DNA from: Lentzea atacamensis
Lineage (GTDB): Bacteria > Actinomycetota > Actinomycetes > Mycobacteriales > Pseudonocardiaceae
DNA: 64,000 bases
Direction of reading: 5' to 3'
Assembly: GCF_003269295.1 (NCBI RefSeq)
Contig: NZ_QLTT01000013.1
Span: 1-64,000 of the forward strand
Below the pieces are notes generated by a model. That model saw nothing but the letters and a program-made list of their open reading frames with translations. It made no database searches and was not told the origin of the DNA. Made by a program: the position numbers and the translations under genes. This document shows positions 35,379 to 46,178 of this stretch, in pieces (the first letter of the stretch is position 1; each line of letters starts with the position of its first letter).

Positions 35379-37556
35379 GTGTCCGCGCTCACCGACGACA
35401 TCCCGTTCGGTCCGTTCGAAGGAAGCCCAGTTCGCGCGTACACGACCGGCGGGAAGAACACCCGGCTCCATGCCCGTCGCACCTGTTCGTCGCTTCGCGG
35501 TTCTGAGGCCGTCGAGCTGACGGTGCCGCTCGAGGCCGCGACAGTTCGACGAATGTGCAGTGCATGCGCCGAATGGGGCGTGTGGGGCCGACCCGCGACA
35601 GCACTCGGCATCTTTCTCGACGCGCTGATGGGGACGGGCCTGCTCTACGAGCTGGACCAGTACACGCCGGACGACGTCGACGAGGACCTGGAGGGACGGG
35701 ATGTCGCCAGGGCGGCGGAACTCTTGTCGGCCAGCGGTTGGCCTGACGATGACGAGCTGGGGGAGGAGTACGAGGACGCGCGGAAGCTGCGCGACGATCT
35801 GCTGCTGCCTGCGTGGCGTAGTGCGGCGGAGAGTCTTCACGCCGCGCACGAAGTGATCAACCGCTACTCGTGGCTGCGGGAATGGGCGCGTTCGCGGATG
35901 CAGGTGAAGGCGGGCTATGCCGAGGAGCTTCGGCGGTTGTTTGCGAGCGTGCTCGTTCCCGCGAACCTGGTCGACGCGGCCGCGGTGTCCCTGATGTCCC
36001 AGCCAGGCTCGGCCAGGAGTCTTGATGATCTCAAGGTTCTCGGCGACGTCGAGTCCGTGTTGAGGAAACTCTGGTGCGCGTGGCAGCGCGAAGCGGCGAC
36101 AGACTGGTGTGGGCTCGAGGAACATCCGCTGCCCGTGTACCGGGTGCTCGAAAGCGTGATGGGCCGGAAACGCAAGGGCCGGGACGAGGCGGACCGTGCG
36201 CTCACCGGCCTCGTGGACCAGTGGATCGGTGTGGCGCGAGCGGCTCGCGATGACGACGGGGCCTCGGACCGATGGTTGATTGCCACTGTCCCCGGCGCGG
36301 GAGAGCGGAACGACCGCGCGGAACGCCGCCGAGGTTTCGAAGGCATGCTGTCACGGTGGGAGATCGGTGTCGTGGCTGTGCACGCCACGGCGATCGATTG
36401 GAGTAGCCGGGTCGCGCTGCTCCGTGTGCCGGAACTGATCGCTCGGCGCTTGCTCGACGGTGGCAGCCTGGACTGCGTGGAAGTCGACGAGCCAGCCACC
36501 ACACCGGTCGAGACCCTCAACGCCTGGATCGAACAACACATCCCTGAACCCGATCCTGGCCTTCTGCCGGGTGTTCTCGACGACTGCCGGGTAGCCGAGC
36601 GGAAGCTGGTTGGGCCCGCTGCCGCTAACGCCCTTCGCGCGACTGATGCGGGAGAACAGCCCTACCTCGTCTACTCGGTGGAGGACGGCGTGGAGGTGCT
36701 GACCCTCGACACCGTGGCGGCCAGGTCGGCGAGCGGATGGCGTGGCGTGATCGTCGCGAGTGCGTCGGATCTACCGGAGAGCCTGATCGAGCCGTGGATC
36801 GACGAGATCATGTCCGCGACTGATGGGGACACCGACGAAGATGTGGGCGGCCCGCTCGGGATTCAGGCGGGAGAACGCCGCCTGGTGCTCCTCAGCCGCG
36901 GTGATCGCCGGCGAATCGAGCACAACCTGCGCATCCTGGCCGTCGTCAGGTCCGCTTCAGACCTGCGTACTCTTGACGACGGCGACGACACGCGACCGGT
37001 GCCACATGCCGTGTGGCAGGCCCTGCTCTCACCCCACCAACTCGACGTCACGCCGTTCCTGCCGCAAGACCATGAGGACCGGCGTCGGCGCGCAGGTCTC
37101 GGGCTTCCGTTGTCAGTGCTGGCCTCGGTGCAGCTCTACACGACGAACCTCGGCACCTTCTACGGCAAGGGACACTCGCCGTACTGCAGCCACTCACGTG
37201 GCCGGCAGTTCGTTGCCGCATCTCATGATCTCGTCACTTTCGCCGATCTGCTGCGGCTGCGCGGTCCCGACTGGTGCGGCGTGTGCGGCGGCTACGCGGT
37301 TCGCCGCCTGAACACCGCCCAGCTCGCCTACTACCGATCCGCGCAGGACTTGCTCGACATCAGCGAACAGCTCGACGGATGGCAGCGGACACGCGGATAT
37401 CAGCCCCTGGATCGTGATCACGTTGCGAGGCTGATCTCCAAGCTCGACGTGCTGGCGGAGCGACAGCCAGGTGAACGAGCACCAGGATTCGACTCAGACA
37501 GCGAGGGCTGGAGGCAAGCGGTACGCGAGGTGAAGGAAAAGCCAGACGTCTGCTGA
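35379..37556 (+). CDS. 725-aa Cys-rich protein beside the CRISPR array, unknown function
   Basis: Start chosen at the GTG at 35379, preceded by AGGAAGGGG; the long upstream extension of the frame has no coding character. Near the N-terminus it has NTRLHARRTCSSLRGSEAVE and, 20 residues on, RRMCSACAEWG: a H-x-x-R-x-C ... C-x-x-C zinc-ribbon-like unit. Near the C-terminus a similar unit recurs: HSPYCSHSRGRQF, then DWCGVCGGYAVRRL. The middle 500 residues are helical with a stretch RWEIGVVAVHATAIDWSSRV. No nuclease or helicase motif is seen. It ends about 160 bases before the first CRISPR array, on the same strand. A CRISPR-linked role is a guess from position. Confidence 0.6.
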   Translation: MSALTDDIPFGPFEGSPVRAYTTGGKNTRLHARRTCSSLRGSEAVELTVPLEAATVRRMCSACAEWGVWGRPATALGIFLDALMGTGLLYELDQYTPDDVDEDLEGRDVARAAELLSASGWPDDDELGEEYEDARKLRDDLLLPAWRSAAESLHAAHEVINRYSWLREWARSRMQVKAGYAEELRRLFASVLVPANLVDAAAVSLMSQPGSARSLDDLKVLGDVESVLRKLWCAWQREAATDWCGLEEHPLPVYRVLESVMGRKRKGRDEADRALTGLVDQWIGVARAARDDDGASDRWLIATVPGAGERNDRAERRRGFEGMLSRWEIGVVAVHATAIDWSSRVALLRVPELIARRLLDGGSLDCVEVDEPATTPVETLNAWIEQHIPEPDPGLLPGVLDDCRVAERKLVGPAAANALRATDAGEQPYLVYSVEDGVEVLTLDTVAARSASGWRGVIVASASDLPESLIEPWIDEIMSATDGDTDEDVGGPLGIQAGERRLVLLSRGDRRRIEHNLRILAVVRSASDLRTLDDGDDTRPVPHAVWQALLSPHQLDVTPFLPQDHEDRRRRAGLGLPLSVLASVQLYTTNLGTFYGKGHSPYCSHSRGRQFVAASHDLVTFADLLRLRGPDWCGVCGGYAVRRLNTAQLAYYRSAQDLLDISEQLDGWQRTRGYQPLDRDHVARLISKLDVLAERQPGERAPGFDSDSEGWRQAVREVKEKPDVC

Positions 37557-37717
37557 AGAACGGCGATACATGATCGATCTGGTCGACATGACGGGTGGCC
37601 TGGCGGCCGCGACTGGTTGCTGCCTCGTCCAGTACGCAACGCGGATGCCTGGATCACCCAGGCAAGATCTGATGCCCGCACCAACGTCGGTTCGAATCGA
37701 AGGTAGCTGGCGGGCAC

Positions 37718-40700
37718 GCCGTCGCGCGTGGCGCGTTTCGGCGAGGATCGCAACCCCAATCCCCACCAGGTCGACCTCGACCTCGACTAGTAGCGTTGGG
37801 CCTCCGCACACGGCGAGGATCGCAACCTAGTCAACGCCATCGAGACGGTGGGGCCGCTGCTGCATCGCCGGGCGTTCATGCTCGGCGAGGATCGCAACTT
37901 AGCGCCGAATGCACCGCAGCGTCCGAGTAGCGCCGGGCGTCCGCGCCTAGCGAGGATCGAAACCTGCATGGCAACGGAACCCTGTATGCGGTGGGTGAAG
38001 CGCTGGGGGTTTTCGGGCCCAGCGAGGATCGCAACTCCAGCCGGAACTCGAACGAGATGGAGGTCTTCTCAGAAGCGCTGGGCCTCGCTGTCAACGGCGC
38101 GGATCGGAACCAGTGCAACAACGACGAAACCGAAGTCGCGGCCACGAGGCGCTGCGCCTCCGCGCCTAGCGAAGATCGTGACTACCTCGCGCAGCAGCAC
38201 ACCAACGGCTGGCTGCTGCGAAGCGCTTGGCGTCCGCGTCCAGCGAGGATCGCAACACCAAGACCGAAGCCGGAGCATGCACCGTCTGCGTCGCGAGGCG
38301 CTGGGCCTCGGCCCCAGGGAGGATCGCAACAGCCGGCGCCACCCACGGCGAGCAGGAAGGCGCCGCAGCGTCCGTCCCCGCGAGGATTGCAACGAGCAGT
38401 ACCAGTACCGCATCCCGGCCGAACGCGCCGGAAGCGCCGGGCCTCCCTGCTCGGCGAGGATCGCAACAACCAGGACTTTGCAGCCGCGGCGGTCGACGCC
38501 ACGGCAGCGCCGGGCGTTCGCGCTCGTCGAGAATCGCAACAAGGGTACCCACGACGACTTCCACGTGGGTGTGGTCCAGCAGCGCCGGGCGTTCGCGCTC
38601 GGCGAGGATCGCAATGACGTCACCAGTAACCGGCCTACTGGGCAGCATGGCGAACCACCGAGGCGTTCGGGCCCGGCGAGGACGCAAGCTCAGCAAGGCA
38701 GTGCCGGGTGTCCGTACTCGGTGGACGCAACGACACTATCGTCTCGTGGTACCTCAATGACGAGCCGGCAGCGCTGGGCATCCGTTCCCAGCGTGGATCG
38801 CAGCGAGAACACGGAAATTGAGGCCGATATCCCGCTGGAGCCCTGGGTGTTCGAGCCTGGCAAGGATCGCAACATTAGGTCAGCCTCGGTCGCTCCGTCC
38901 TCACCGGCGGCTGCGCCCGTCGAGGATCGCAATATCGGGTCATCACCATAACGGGAGAGTCCGACACGAAGCGCCGGGCTTCGGCGCCCAGCGAGGATCG
39001 CAACGGGTTCAGATACGCCTTGGTACGCAGGCGCTTGCCGTCGAAGCGCCGGGCGTCCGCGCTCAGTGCGGATCACAACAGCAAACGAGCCGACAAGCGA
39101 GGGAGGTCATCCAGGAAGCGTCGGGGGTCCGCCCCTCGGCGAGGATCGCAACGTGGGCAACGTCGGCACGCTCAGGTCCGGCAACAACGGAAGCGTCTGG
39201 CATCTCGCTCGACGAGGACCGCAGCACCGTGGGCGGGACCAGTTCGGCCCAGTCCGGGTTCTACAAGCGCTAGGCATCCGCGTCGGAGAGGATCGCAACA
39301 CCGGTTGGGCTGTCGACCCGCGCCCGCGCGGCTTGAGTAGCGCCACACGTCCCGGCCCGGCGAGGATCGCAAACCCGCGACAGAGGAAGGCCCTGACTAG
39401 GGCAGCAGGATCGCAAGGACGTAGACGAAGACCAGGGCGGCCTGGAGCGCGTGCAGCGTTGGGTGTCCGCGCGCCAGCGAGGATCGCAACCCGGTCGTCG
39501 TGCGCGGGAGCGGCAGGGAGGATCGCAACGGCTTGGTCCTCGTGACCTCGTCGAGGCGTACACCTGGAAAGCGCCGGGCGTCCCCCGCTTGGCGAGGATC
39601 GCAACATACCCATGACCAGCACGTGAGTGGCGTTGCGCGCGAAGCGCCGGGTCGGGTGAGGCGTGGTGCCTATCGCAGCAGCGGCTGGTCTCGCTCGGCG
39701 AGGATCGCAACAACGTGGACAACGTGGTGGAGATCCACCAGGAGGCGAAGCGCCGGGAGTCTGCTCGCGGCGAGGATCGCGATCCCAACACGGCCGCCAG
39801 ACAACGCCGTGACGGCCCGCGCCCTGCCGAATCAGACCGGCCGGGGCAGGTGGTTCCGTCAGATCCTATGGCGTTTGTTCGCGGCGGGGATCGCCACACT
39901 GGCCTGGTCGTGTCGAAGTACCTTGTAATGTCTATCAGCAGGAGGACGTCAACGAGTTCTCGGTGGAAGCGCCGGGTCTTCGCGCCTGCCCGGTGAGGAT
40001 CGCAACGCGCCAATCAAGCTCGCCACGATCGTGACGGCGTCCGGAGCGTCGGGCATCAGCGCCCGGCGAGGATCGCAACGAGGATTGCAGCGACGAGACG
40101 AACCCGGTCATCCAGATGAAGCGCCGCGGCTGCGCCTGGCGAGGATCGCAACCTGCTCGAAGCAGAAGGCCGGTTCACTGAAGTCAGAGCGCCGGGAGTC
40201 CGTGCTCGGCGAGGATCGCAGAAAGACCAACGCGACATTGTGGGCGCCGTCAGCATGGAGCGTCGGCCGTTCGTGCCCGGCGAGGATCGCAACATCACCC
40301 CCGCCAAGTGGGAGCCGTTCCGTCTACTGAGGCGCTGGTCTCCTTGCCCTGCGAGGATCGCAGCGCCACCACGAACGCACCGCCGAACACAGCCTTGAGA
40401 TGCGCTGGGATTCCGCGCGCAGAGAGGATCGCAACCTGATCGAGTAGTACCGCTACGATCCCACCGAACGAAGCGCTGGGACGCGGCGCCCAGCGAGGAT
40501 CGCAATCGCCTTAGCCGAGCCCGCTGGATCCTCTGGATCGTCGAAGCGCCGGGCACTCGCGCTCGGTGAGGATCGCAATGCGGCGGACACGCGTACCATC
40601 TTCACGGTCGCCGGTGGAACCTCGGCGTTTCGCACCCGGCGAGGATCGCAACCACGGAGCGAACCACAACGCCTGGCCCGTGCGTGCAGCGCCGGGCGTC

Positions 40701-41161
40701 CGCGCCCAGCGAGCATCGCAGCTTCTTGTTGCCCTCGTACTCTCGCAGGATTCCGAAGGCAACGCCGACATCAGCGCTCTGCGAGGATCGCAACGACTGC
40801 GAGACGATAGAGCTAACGGAGGATGCCAAGTAGCGCTGAGCGTCTGTACTTGGCGAGGATCGCAACGGCTGCACGGCCTACATCGCGTGGGGCACCGAGA
40901 CGAAGCGCTGGGGGGCTCTGTGTCCCTAGCGAGGATCGCAACACCGAGGCGCTTGGCCACTACGTCTCTCCAGTGACTCAAAGCAGCGCCAGGCGTCCCC
41001 GTTTGGCGAAGATCGCAACGGTCCCGAGTACCGACAGCCGGATGGCGACGTCTAACAGTGCTGGGCCCCGGTGCTCGGCAAGGATCGCAACGAGGATGAG
41101 CTCGCCAAGACGGGCGCGTCGTACGCAGCGCGCTGCCTCAGCAGGTCGGCGAGGACGCGAC
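37718..41161 (+). CRISPR. CRISPR array 1, about 47 highly variable units (type I-C)
   Basis: Units recur every 72-75 bases, with repeats of about 37 and spacers of about 35. A typical repeat has a 5' arm CGCCGGGCG, loop TCCG, 3' arm CGCTCGGCG and the tag AGGATCGCAAC, which is 11 nt like the Cas5c 5' handle of type I-C crRNAs. Nearly every repeat differs, yet the arms often still pair (for example 38768-38804 and 41055-41091). Some units are shortened (near 38731, 39417 and 39529). The tag at the 3' side shows transcription left to right, toward cas3. Long open frames crossing the array are artefacts of its GC content. Confidence 0.9.
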
Positions 41162-41280
41162 TGCTGCTCGTCTTACGTCGTCGAGCTTGCCAAGTCGTCG
41201 TCGGCCGCGCGCGCCGATGAGGACGAGCCTGTCGATATGAGCGTGAGCCGGACGGTGGTCTTCACTCGATCGTGTGAACG

Positions 41281-43548
41281 TTGGCCGAGTTGGCCCGCGA
41301 TCGAGGGCACGAGGGCCAGTTTTTGTCGGTGCTCGCGTGTACGCCTTCGGGCGTGGAGTCGAACGAGAATGAGGACCTTTGCCTGTGGGCGCACAGCGAG
41401 AACGAGAAGGGGGACATGCATGGCCTGGTCGAGCACCTGAGGGCGGTCGCTGCTCTCGCGGCTGAGTTCGCTGGGGTGTTCGGTGCGGCGTCGCTGGCTT
41501 GGTGGCTGGGCATGGTTCACGACTTGGGAAAGGCGGCCGAGGGCTGGCAGGAGCGGCTCTTGGCGCTGTGCGGCACTCGTGGATCCGTTGGGATCGACCA
41601 CAAAGCGGCCGGAGCCAGGTTCGCGGTTGAGCGGCTCGGCCTGTGGCGCTTTGCCATGGCCGTGCAGGGCCATCACGGCGGGTTGGAGAGTCCCGTTCTG
41701 CTGCACGGATTCCTGACCAGTCCTGATCGTGATCGGTCAGCCGAGGAGCAGTCCATCGGCCGGTTGTCGGCGCTGGTGCCGGAGTTGCGGGATCCGACGC
41801 CGCCGCAGTGGCCGGCGTGGGCCCGTTCCGATCCGTTGGCGGGGGAGATGTTGCTGCGCATGGTGTTCTCCGCGCTGGTGGATGCCGACTACCTCGACAC
41901 GCAGGCGCATTTCCGGCCCGGTGAAGCTTCCGCGACGATGTCCGTGGGCATGCGGGAGTTGCTCTCCAGGTACGAGGACGCACGCGGGAAGCAGCTGGCC
42001 AACCGGCCCGCGTCGGCGATGGACGGGTTCCGCTCGCAGGTGTATGACGACTGCTTGCGAGCGGCGGAACTTCCGCCGGGTTTCTTCAGGCTGGCCGCGC
42101 CTACTGGTGTCGGCAAGACCATCGCCGCAGGCGGTTTCGCGTTGCATCACGCGGTGCGGCATGGCATGCGGCGTGTTGTTGTGGCGGTGCCGTTCTTGTC
42201 GGTGACGGACCAGAACGCGAAGGTGTACCGGGATTGGCTCGACGCCGACGGTTCAAGCCGTGTGGTGCTTGAACACCACACGGCGGTGAACGTCGAGTCG
42301 GGACCCGGTGGTCGGTGGCAGCGGCTGGCGGCGGAGAACTGGGATGCGGAGTTCATCGTCACGACCACGGTGCAGTTGTTCGAGTCGCTGCACTCCAGGA
42401 CGCCGTCGCGGATGCGCAAGCTGCACCGGCTTGCGCGCTCGGTGATCGTGCTCGATGAGGTGCAGGCGATCCCGGTCCATGTGCTCGAGCCGGTGTTGCT
42501 GGCACTGCGGCAGCTGGTGGAGCACTTCGGCGTCACCGTGCTGCTGGCGTCGGCGACTCAGCCGGAGTTCTGGCACCTGCCTGTCGTGGACGGCATCGAA
42601 CCGGTGCCCGTCGTTAGCGAGCCCGAGCGTTTGTACGACACGTTGAAACGAGTCCGCTATCGCTGGTGGACCACGCCGAAGCCCACTCTCGCCGAGGTCG
42701 CGGCTGAGGCGGCGGTGCGATCGAGGGCGCTCGTCGTCGTGAACACCACCGATCACGCGCGTGCGGTCCTGACCGGGTGGCAGGCATCGACGTCGTCGGC
42801 GGACGTGCGGCACCTTTCGACCCGAATGTGTTCGCGGCATCGTCTGGACACTCTCGACGAGATCCGCGCGCTGCTTGCCGGACCCGGTGACGTTCTGGTG
42901 GTGTCGACCCAGCTCGTGGAAGCCGGCGTCGACCTCGACTTCCCCGTCGTCTACCGCGCGATCGCCCCGGCCGAGTCGATGCTGCAGGCGGCGGGCCGCT
43001 GTAACCGGGAAGGCTGCCTGGGCCACGCTGGCGGGCTCGTCGTGTTGTTCGACCCGGTCGAGATCGGTTGCCCACCTTCGTATGCGGTGCCCCTGCACGA
43101 GACCCGAAAGGCCTTCGGTCCCTCAGCCGGCAAAGCGGAGCTGGACGACCTGAACGCATTCGCCACCTACTCCGCTGCCGTGTACTCGTCGTTGAACCCG
43201 ACAGAACGCGGCCAGGCAGTGGTGGACGCGCGCCGTGAGTGGGACTGCCCGCGCGTCACAGACCTCTTCCGGATGATCGACGACCAGAGCGTCCCCGTTC
43301 TCGTCGACTACCGGCCGACCGGCGACCAGCAAGCACGGGATAGGGCGGATCGGGTGGTCGCGGCAATACGGCGCGGCCGGACGCCTCGCCCGCACGAACT
43401 GCGCCACCTGCAACCGTTCCTGGCGTCGATGCCGCGCACACGCGCGCTGCGCGACGACCGGGCCGTTCCGCTCATTGGCGACCTGCACGTCTGGAACGGC
43501 CGCTACGACCCGCACCACGGAATCGACCTTGACCCGAAGGAGCACTGA
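41281..43548 (+). CDS. cas3: CRISPR-associated helicase/nuclease Cas3 (type I-C)
   Basis: The protein is up to 755 aa from a TTG at 41281. A GTG at 41353 (VESNENEDLCLWAHSENEKG) is an equally good start and fits Cas3 proteins that begin just before LWAHS. The HD nuclease domain has HL/VEHLRAVAAL, the HD pair in MVHDLGKAAEGW, and AVQGHHGGL. The helicase domain has Walker A APTGVGKTIAAG, Walker B VIVLDEVQAIP, motif III LLASATQPEF and motif VI QAAGRCNREG. All motifs look intact, so DNA unwinding and degradation should be possible. It starts about 120 bases after the first array and 4 bases before cas5. Confidence 0.92.
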   Translation: MAELARDRGHEGQFLSVLACTPSGVESNENEDLCLWAHSENEKGDMHGLVEHLRAVAALAAEFAGVFGAASLAWWLGMVHDLGKAAEGWQERLLALCGTRGSVGIDHKAAGARFAVERLGLWRFAMAVQGHHGGLESPVLLHGFLTSPDRDRSAEEQSIGRLSALVPELRDPTPPQWPAWARSDPLAGEMLLRMVFSALVDADYLDTQAHFRPGEASATMSVGMRELLSRYEDARGKQLANRPASAMDGFRSQVYDDCLRAAELPPGFFRLAAPTGVGKTIAAGGFALHHAVRHGMRRVVVAVPFLSVTDQNAKVYRDWLDADGSSRVVLEHHTAVNVESGPGGRWQRLAAENWDAEFIVTTTVQLFESLHSRTPSRMRKLHRLARSVIVLDEVQAIPVHVLEPVLLALRQLVEHFGVTVLLASATQPEFWHLPVVDGIEPVPVVSEPERLYDTLKRVRYRWWTTPKPTLAEVAAEAAVRSRALVVVNTTDHARAVLTGWQASTSSADVRHLSTRMCSRHRLDTLDEIRALLAGPGDVLVVSTQLVEAGVDLDFPVVYRAIAPAESMLQAAGRCNREGCLGHAGGLVVLFDPVEIGCPPSYAVPLHETRKAFGPSAGKAELDDLNAFATYSAAVYSSLNPTERGQAVVDARREWDCPRVTDLFRMIDDQSVPVLVDYRPTGDQQARDRADRVVAAIRRGRTPRPHELRHLQPFLASMPRTRALRDDRAVPLIGDLHVWNGRYDPHHGIDLDPKEH

Positions 43549-43552
43549 GAGA

Positions 43553-44245
43553 GTGGCCCGCAAGAACGCGACCACGGACGCGCCGATCGTGTTGGACGTT
43601 GTCGGCGACTTCGCCTGCTTCACCCGGCCTGATGCCAAGGCCGAGCGGATCAGCTATCCGATGATCACCCCGAGTGCGGCGCGCGGGGTGCTCGAAGCGG
43701 TGTTCTGGAAGCCGGAGTTCAGCTACCGCATCCGCAAGATCGAGCTGTTGCGGCCGATCAGCTGGTTCCGGATCCGCCGCAACGAGGTCTCCTCCGCCCC
43801 GGCGTTGTCCACGATCCGCAAACTCGGTGACGGTTTCCGCTTCGATGCTGCAGCTGATCGTGATCAGCGGTTCACCCTGGGGCTGCGGGACGTGGCTTAC
43901 CGGATCCACGCTGACATCGAGCTGAAGCCGCACACCACGGACACCGTCGCCAAGTATGTCGCGCAAGCCCAGCGCCGCATCGACCGCGGTGCGTGCTTCG
44001 CCCAGCCGTACCTCGGCAGTCGTGAGTTCTCCGCCAGCGACTTCGGGCCGCCGGCGAGCGGTGTCGAGCGCGTGTCGCACGACGAGTACCTGGGGATCAT
44101 GCTGCTCGACGTCGATCACAGTGTGAGCCCGGCGCGGTCGACCTGGTTCACCGCCTGGCTGCGCGATGGTGTGCTCGACGTTCCGCCGGAAGGCATCCAC
44201 GACCCGGCCAGGGACGAACAGGGACGCGGTGAGCGATGTTCCTGA
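43553..44245 (+). CDS. cas5c: Cas5c (Cas5d), type I-C crRNA-processing subunit
   Basis: The protein is 230 aa from a GTG four bases after cas3. It opens with the RAMP-like stretch IVLDVVGDFACFTRPDAKAE, then SYPMITPSAARGVLEAVFW and IRKIELLRPISWF, as in Cas5d/Cas5c. In type I-C this protein, in place of Cas6, cuts pre-crRNA at the base of the repeat hairpin to leave an 11-nt 5' handle. The catalytic Tyr/Lys/His triad cannot be assigned with certainty. Its end overlaps cas8c by ten bases. Because it reads a hairpin, it is the natural candidate for the selective force on the repeats. Confidence 0.9.
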   Translation: MARKNATTDAPIVLDVVGDFACFTRPDAKAERISYPMITPSAARGVLEAVFWKPEFSYRIRKIELLRPISWFRIRRNEVSSAPALSTIRKLGDGFRFDAAADRDQRFTLGLRDVAYRIHADIELKPHTTDTVAKYVAQAQRRIDRGACFAQPYLGSREFSASDFGPPASGVERVSHDEYLGIMLLDVDHSVSPARSTWFTAWLRDGVLDVPPEGIHDPARDEQGRGERCS

Positions 44246-46164
44246 GTCGCTTGCGCGAGTTCGCGGACACCAGTGATGCCACTCCGCCGATGTTCTACAC
44301 GTGGAGGAACATCCGCTGGATGCTCGAGCTGAACGCCGACGGTACACCAGCCGGTGAGCTCGTGGACCTGGCCGTGCCGGACGAGCAGGCGCGGCGTAAC
44401 GGTCGCCGTGAACTGGTGCCGAACCTGCAACGGTCCGGCACGAAACCTCAGCCGATGCTGGGCTGCGACGACGTGAAGAACGCCCTCGGCTGGACCGACA
44501 CGCCCCGCGCCGGGCAATCCGTTGCGGCCAAGGACCTTGCGCGAGCGCAGCGCTGCCACGACGACTTCGTCGCCATGGTCGAGGACTGGGCGCATGCGGA
44601 GCAGAACGACCGCGGCGCACAGGCCCTCCACGCATTCCTTCTCAGCGGCGAGCCCGACAAGATGAGCCGACCCCCCAAGTACGCGTCCAGCGATCTGGTC
44701 GCCTTCCGGGTCGACGGCGAGTTCGTGCACCTCTCACCCGGCGCGCAGCATTACTGGGCCCAGATAGCACTGCAGCGCAAGACCAGCGGTGCCAACGGCC
44801 TCTGTCTAGTCTGCGCCCAGCATGCTCAGTTGATCGACACGTTTCCGCAGCAGGTCACCGCCGGCCTGATACCGGCCATCGGCGTTGACCCGGATAACCG
44901 CAGCAAGAACAAGCCACAACCCAACCCGGTCACGCCCACGAGCATCAACAAGGAGTCGATGGGCTTCGAGCTGACCACCCAGCTCACACACTCACCTATC
45001 TGCGTGCACTGCGCCGAGGGGAGCGTCGCCGCTCTCGACCTGCTGCTCCGCGGTCGTGATCACAGCCGCCGTATCGGTGACACCGCGCTCGCCTGGTGGC
45101 TGCTCAACAGCGAACCCGGTGACATCGCACCGATCCAGCTCGTGTTCGAGCCGGACAACGCCGCGATTGACGCCCTGCTGGCCGACGTTCCCAACGCCCA
45201 GGCCCCGGAGCCCAGGCAACTGGTCAAGGCCGCGGGAACGATCATCGACAGCCCGCGGAGCGGCCGGCCTCCAGGCGAAGTCGACACCCGCGTGTTCTGC
45301 GCGGCGGCCCTGTCGGCGAACAAGACACGACTGATCCTGCGTGACTGGATCGACGTGCCACTCCCCGCCGCACAACAAGCTGTTGTGAAATGGTTCAAGC
45401 ACTTGAGCGTGCAGGATCCGACCACCGGTTCGATCCGCAGATTCTCGCTATACCGGCTGGTGCTGGCCTGCGGCCGGTGGAGCCGCCAGACCAACAGCTA
45501 TCTGCCCATGGGCGAACCGGCTGCAGACCGTCCACTGTGGGCACAACGTGACCTGCTGACCGCCGCCCTGCACGCGGGTCCACTACCGCCCAGCCTCGGG
45601 CAACACCTGCTCCGACGGCTACGCGCCGACCGCCGCCTCGACGGCCAGCGGCACGCACTACTCAAACTCCTGCTCGCCCGTACCTTCCATCCCGACAGGG
45701 AGATCCAGGTGACGCTCGACGACACCGACAACACCCCGGCGTACCTTTCCGGGCGCCTGTTCGCGGTTCTGGAGTCCCTCCAGTACACCGCCACCAGGCT
45801 CGACAACAAGGCCAAGAAGCTCAACTCGACGCTCGCGGACCGCTACCTCTCCGCGGCGTCTACGAGCCCTGCGCGGGTGATGCCGGAACTGCTCCGCGGT
45901 TCGCAGGCACACCTGAAGAAACTCCGCAGCCGCAACCGTGACGGTCTCGCGACCCACTACGTCAAGCAACGCGATGAGCTGAGCGGCCGCATCAAACCCG
46001 TGCCCATGGCACTCGGCCTGGCCGAGCAGTGCGCGTGGTTCAACGGCTATGCCGACCAGCGCAACCACTTCTTCGTCGCCGCAGTGGCGCGGGGACAACA
46101 GCAAGAGCCGGACAGCGAAGTACCGGAACTCCCCGACAACCCGACTGACACCACCAGCAACTGA
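44236..46164 (+). CDS. cas8c: Cas8c (Csd1), Cascade large subunit
   Basis: The protein is 642 aa, with an ATG inside the end of cas5c. The N-terminus MFLSRLREFADTSDATPPMF and the following HL-type strand pattern match Csd1. The middle has QKTSGANGLCLVCAQHAQLI and SPICVHCAEGSVAALDLLL, the regions around the conserved Cys pairs of this family. The protein recognises the PAM and carries the non-template strand in the surveillance complex; an internal start in the 3' part usually makes a small Cas11-like subunit in type I-C. Confidence 0.9.
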   Translation: MFLSRLREFADTSDATPPMFYTWRNIRWMLELNADGTPAGELVDLAVPDEQARRNGRRELVPNLQRSGTKPQPMLGCDDVKNALGWTDTPRAGQSVAAKDLARAQRCHDDFVAMVEDWAHAEQNDRGAQALHAFLLSGEPDKMSRPPKYASSDLVAFRVDGEFVHLSPGAQHYWAQIALQRKTSGANGLCLVCAQHAQLIDTFPQQVTAGLIPAIGVDPDNRSKNKPQPNPVTPTSINKESMGFELTTQLTHSPICVHCAEGSVAALDLLLRGRDHSRRIGDTALAWWLLNSEPGDIAPIQLVFEPDNAAIDALLADVPNAQAPEPRQLVKAAGTIIDSPRSGRPPGEVDTRVFCAAALSANKTRLILRDWIDVPLPAAQQAVVKWFKHLSVQDPTTGSIRRFSLYRLVLACGRWSRQTNSYLPMGEPAADRPLWAQRDLLTAALHAGPLPPSLGQHLLRRLRADRRLDGQRHALLKLLLARTFHPDREIQVTLDDTDNTPAYLSGRLFAVLESLQYTATRLDNKAKKLNSTLADRYLSAASTSPARVMPELLRGSQAHLKKLRSRNRDGLATHYVKQRDELSGRIKPVPMALGLAEQCAWFNGYADQRNHFFVAAVARGQQQEPDSEVPELPDNPTDTTSN

Positions 46165-46178
46165 CCCGAGAGGCAACC

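Noticed and set aside
34972..35506. Continuation of the truncated NUDIX frame as a real fusion protein
   Set aside because: After about 35000 the sequence has no fold features and overlaps the start of the well-supported 725-aa gene in another frame.
37848..38951. A 367-codon open frame and many 60-200-codon frames across both CRISPR arrays
   Set aside because: Their translations follow the repeat period (a repeating E-D-R-N pattern from GAGGATCGCAAC), so they are artefacts of the GC-rich arrays.
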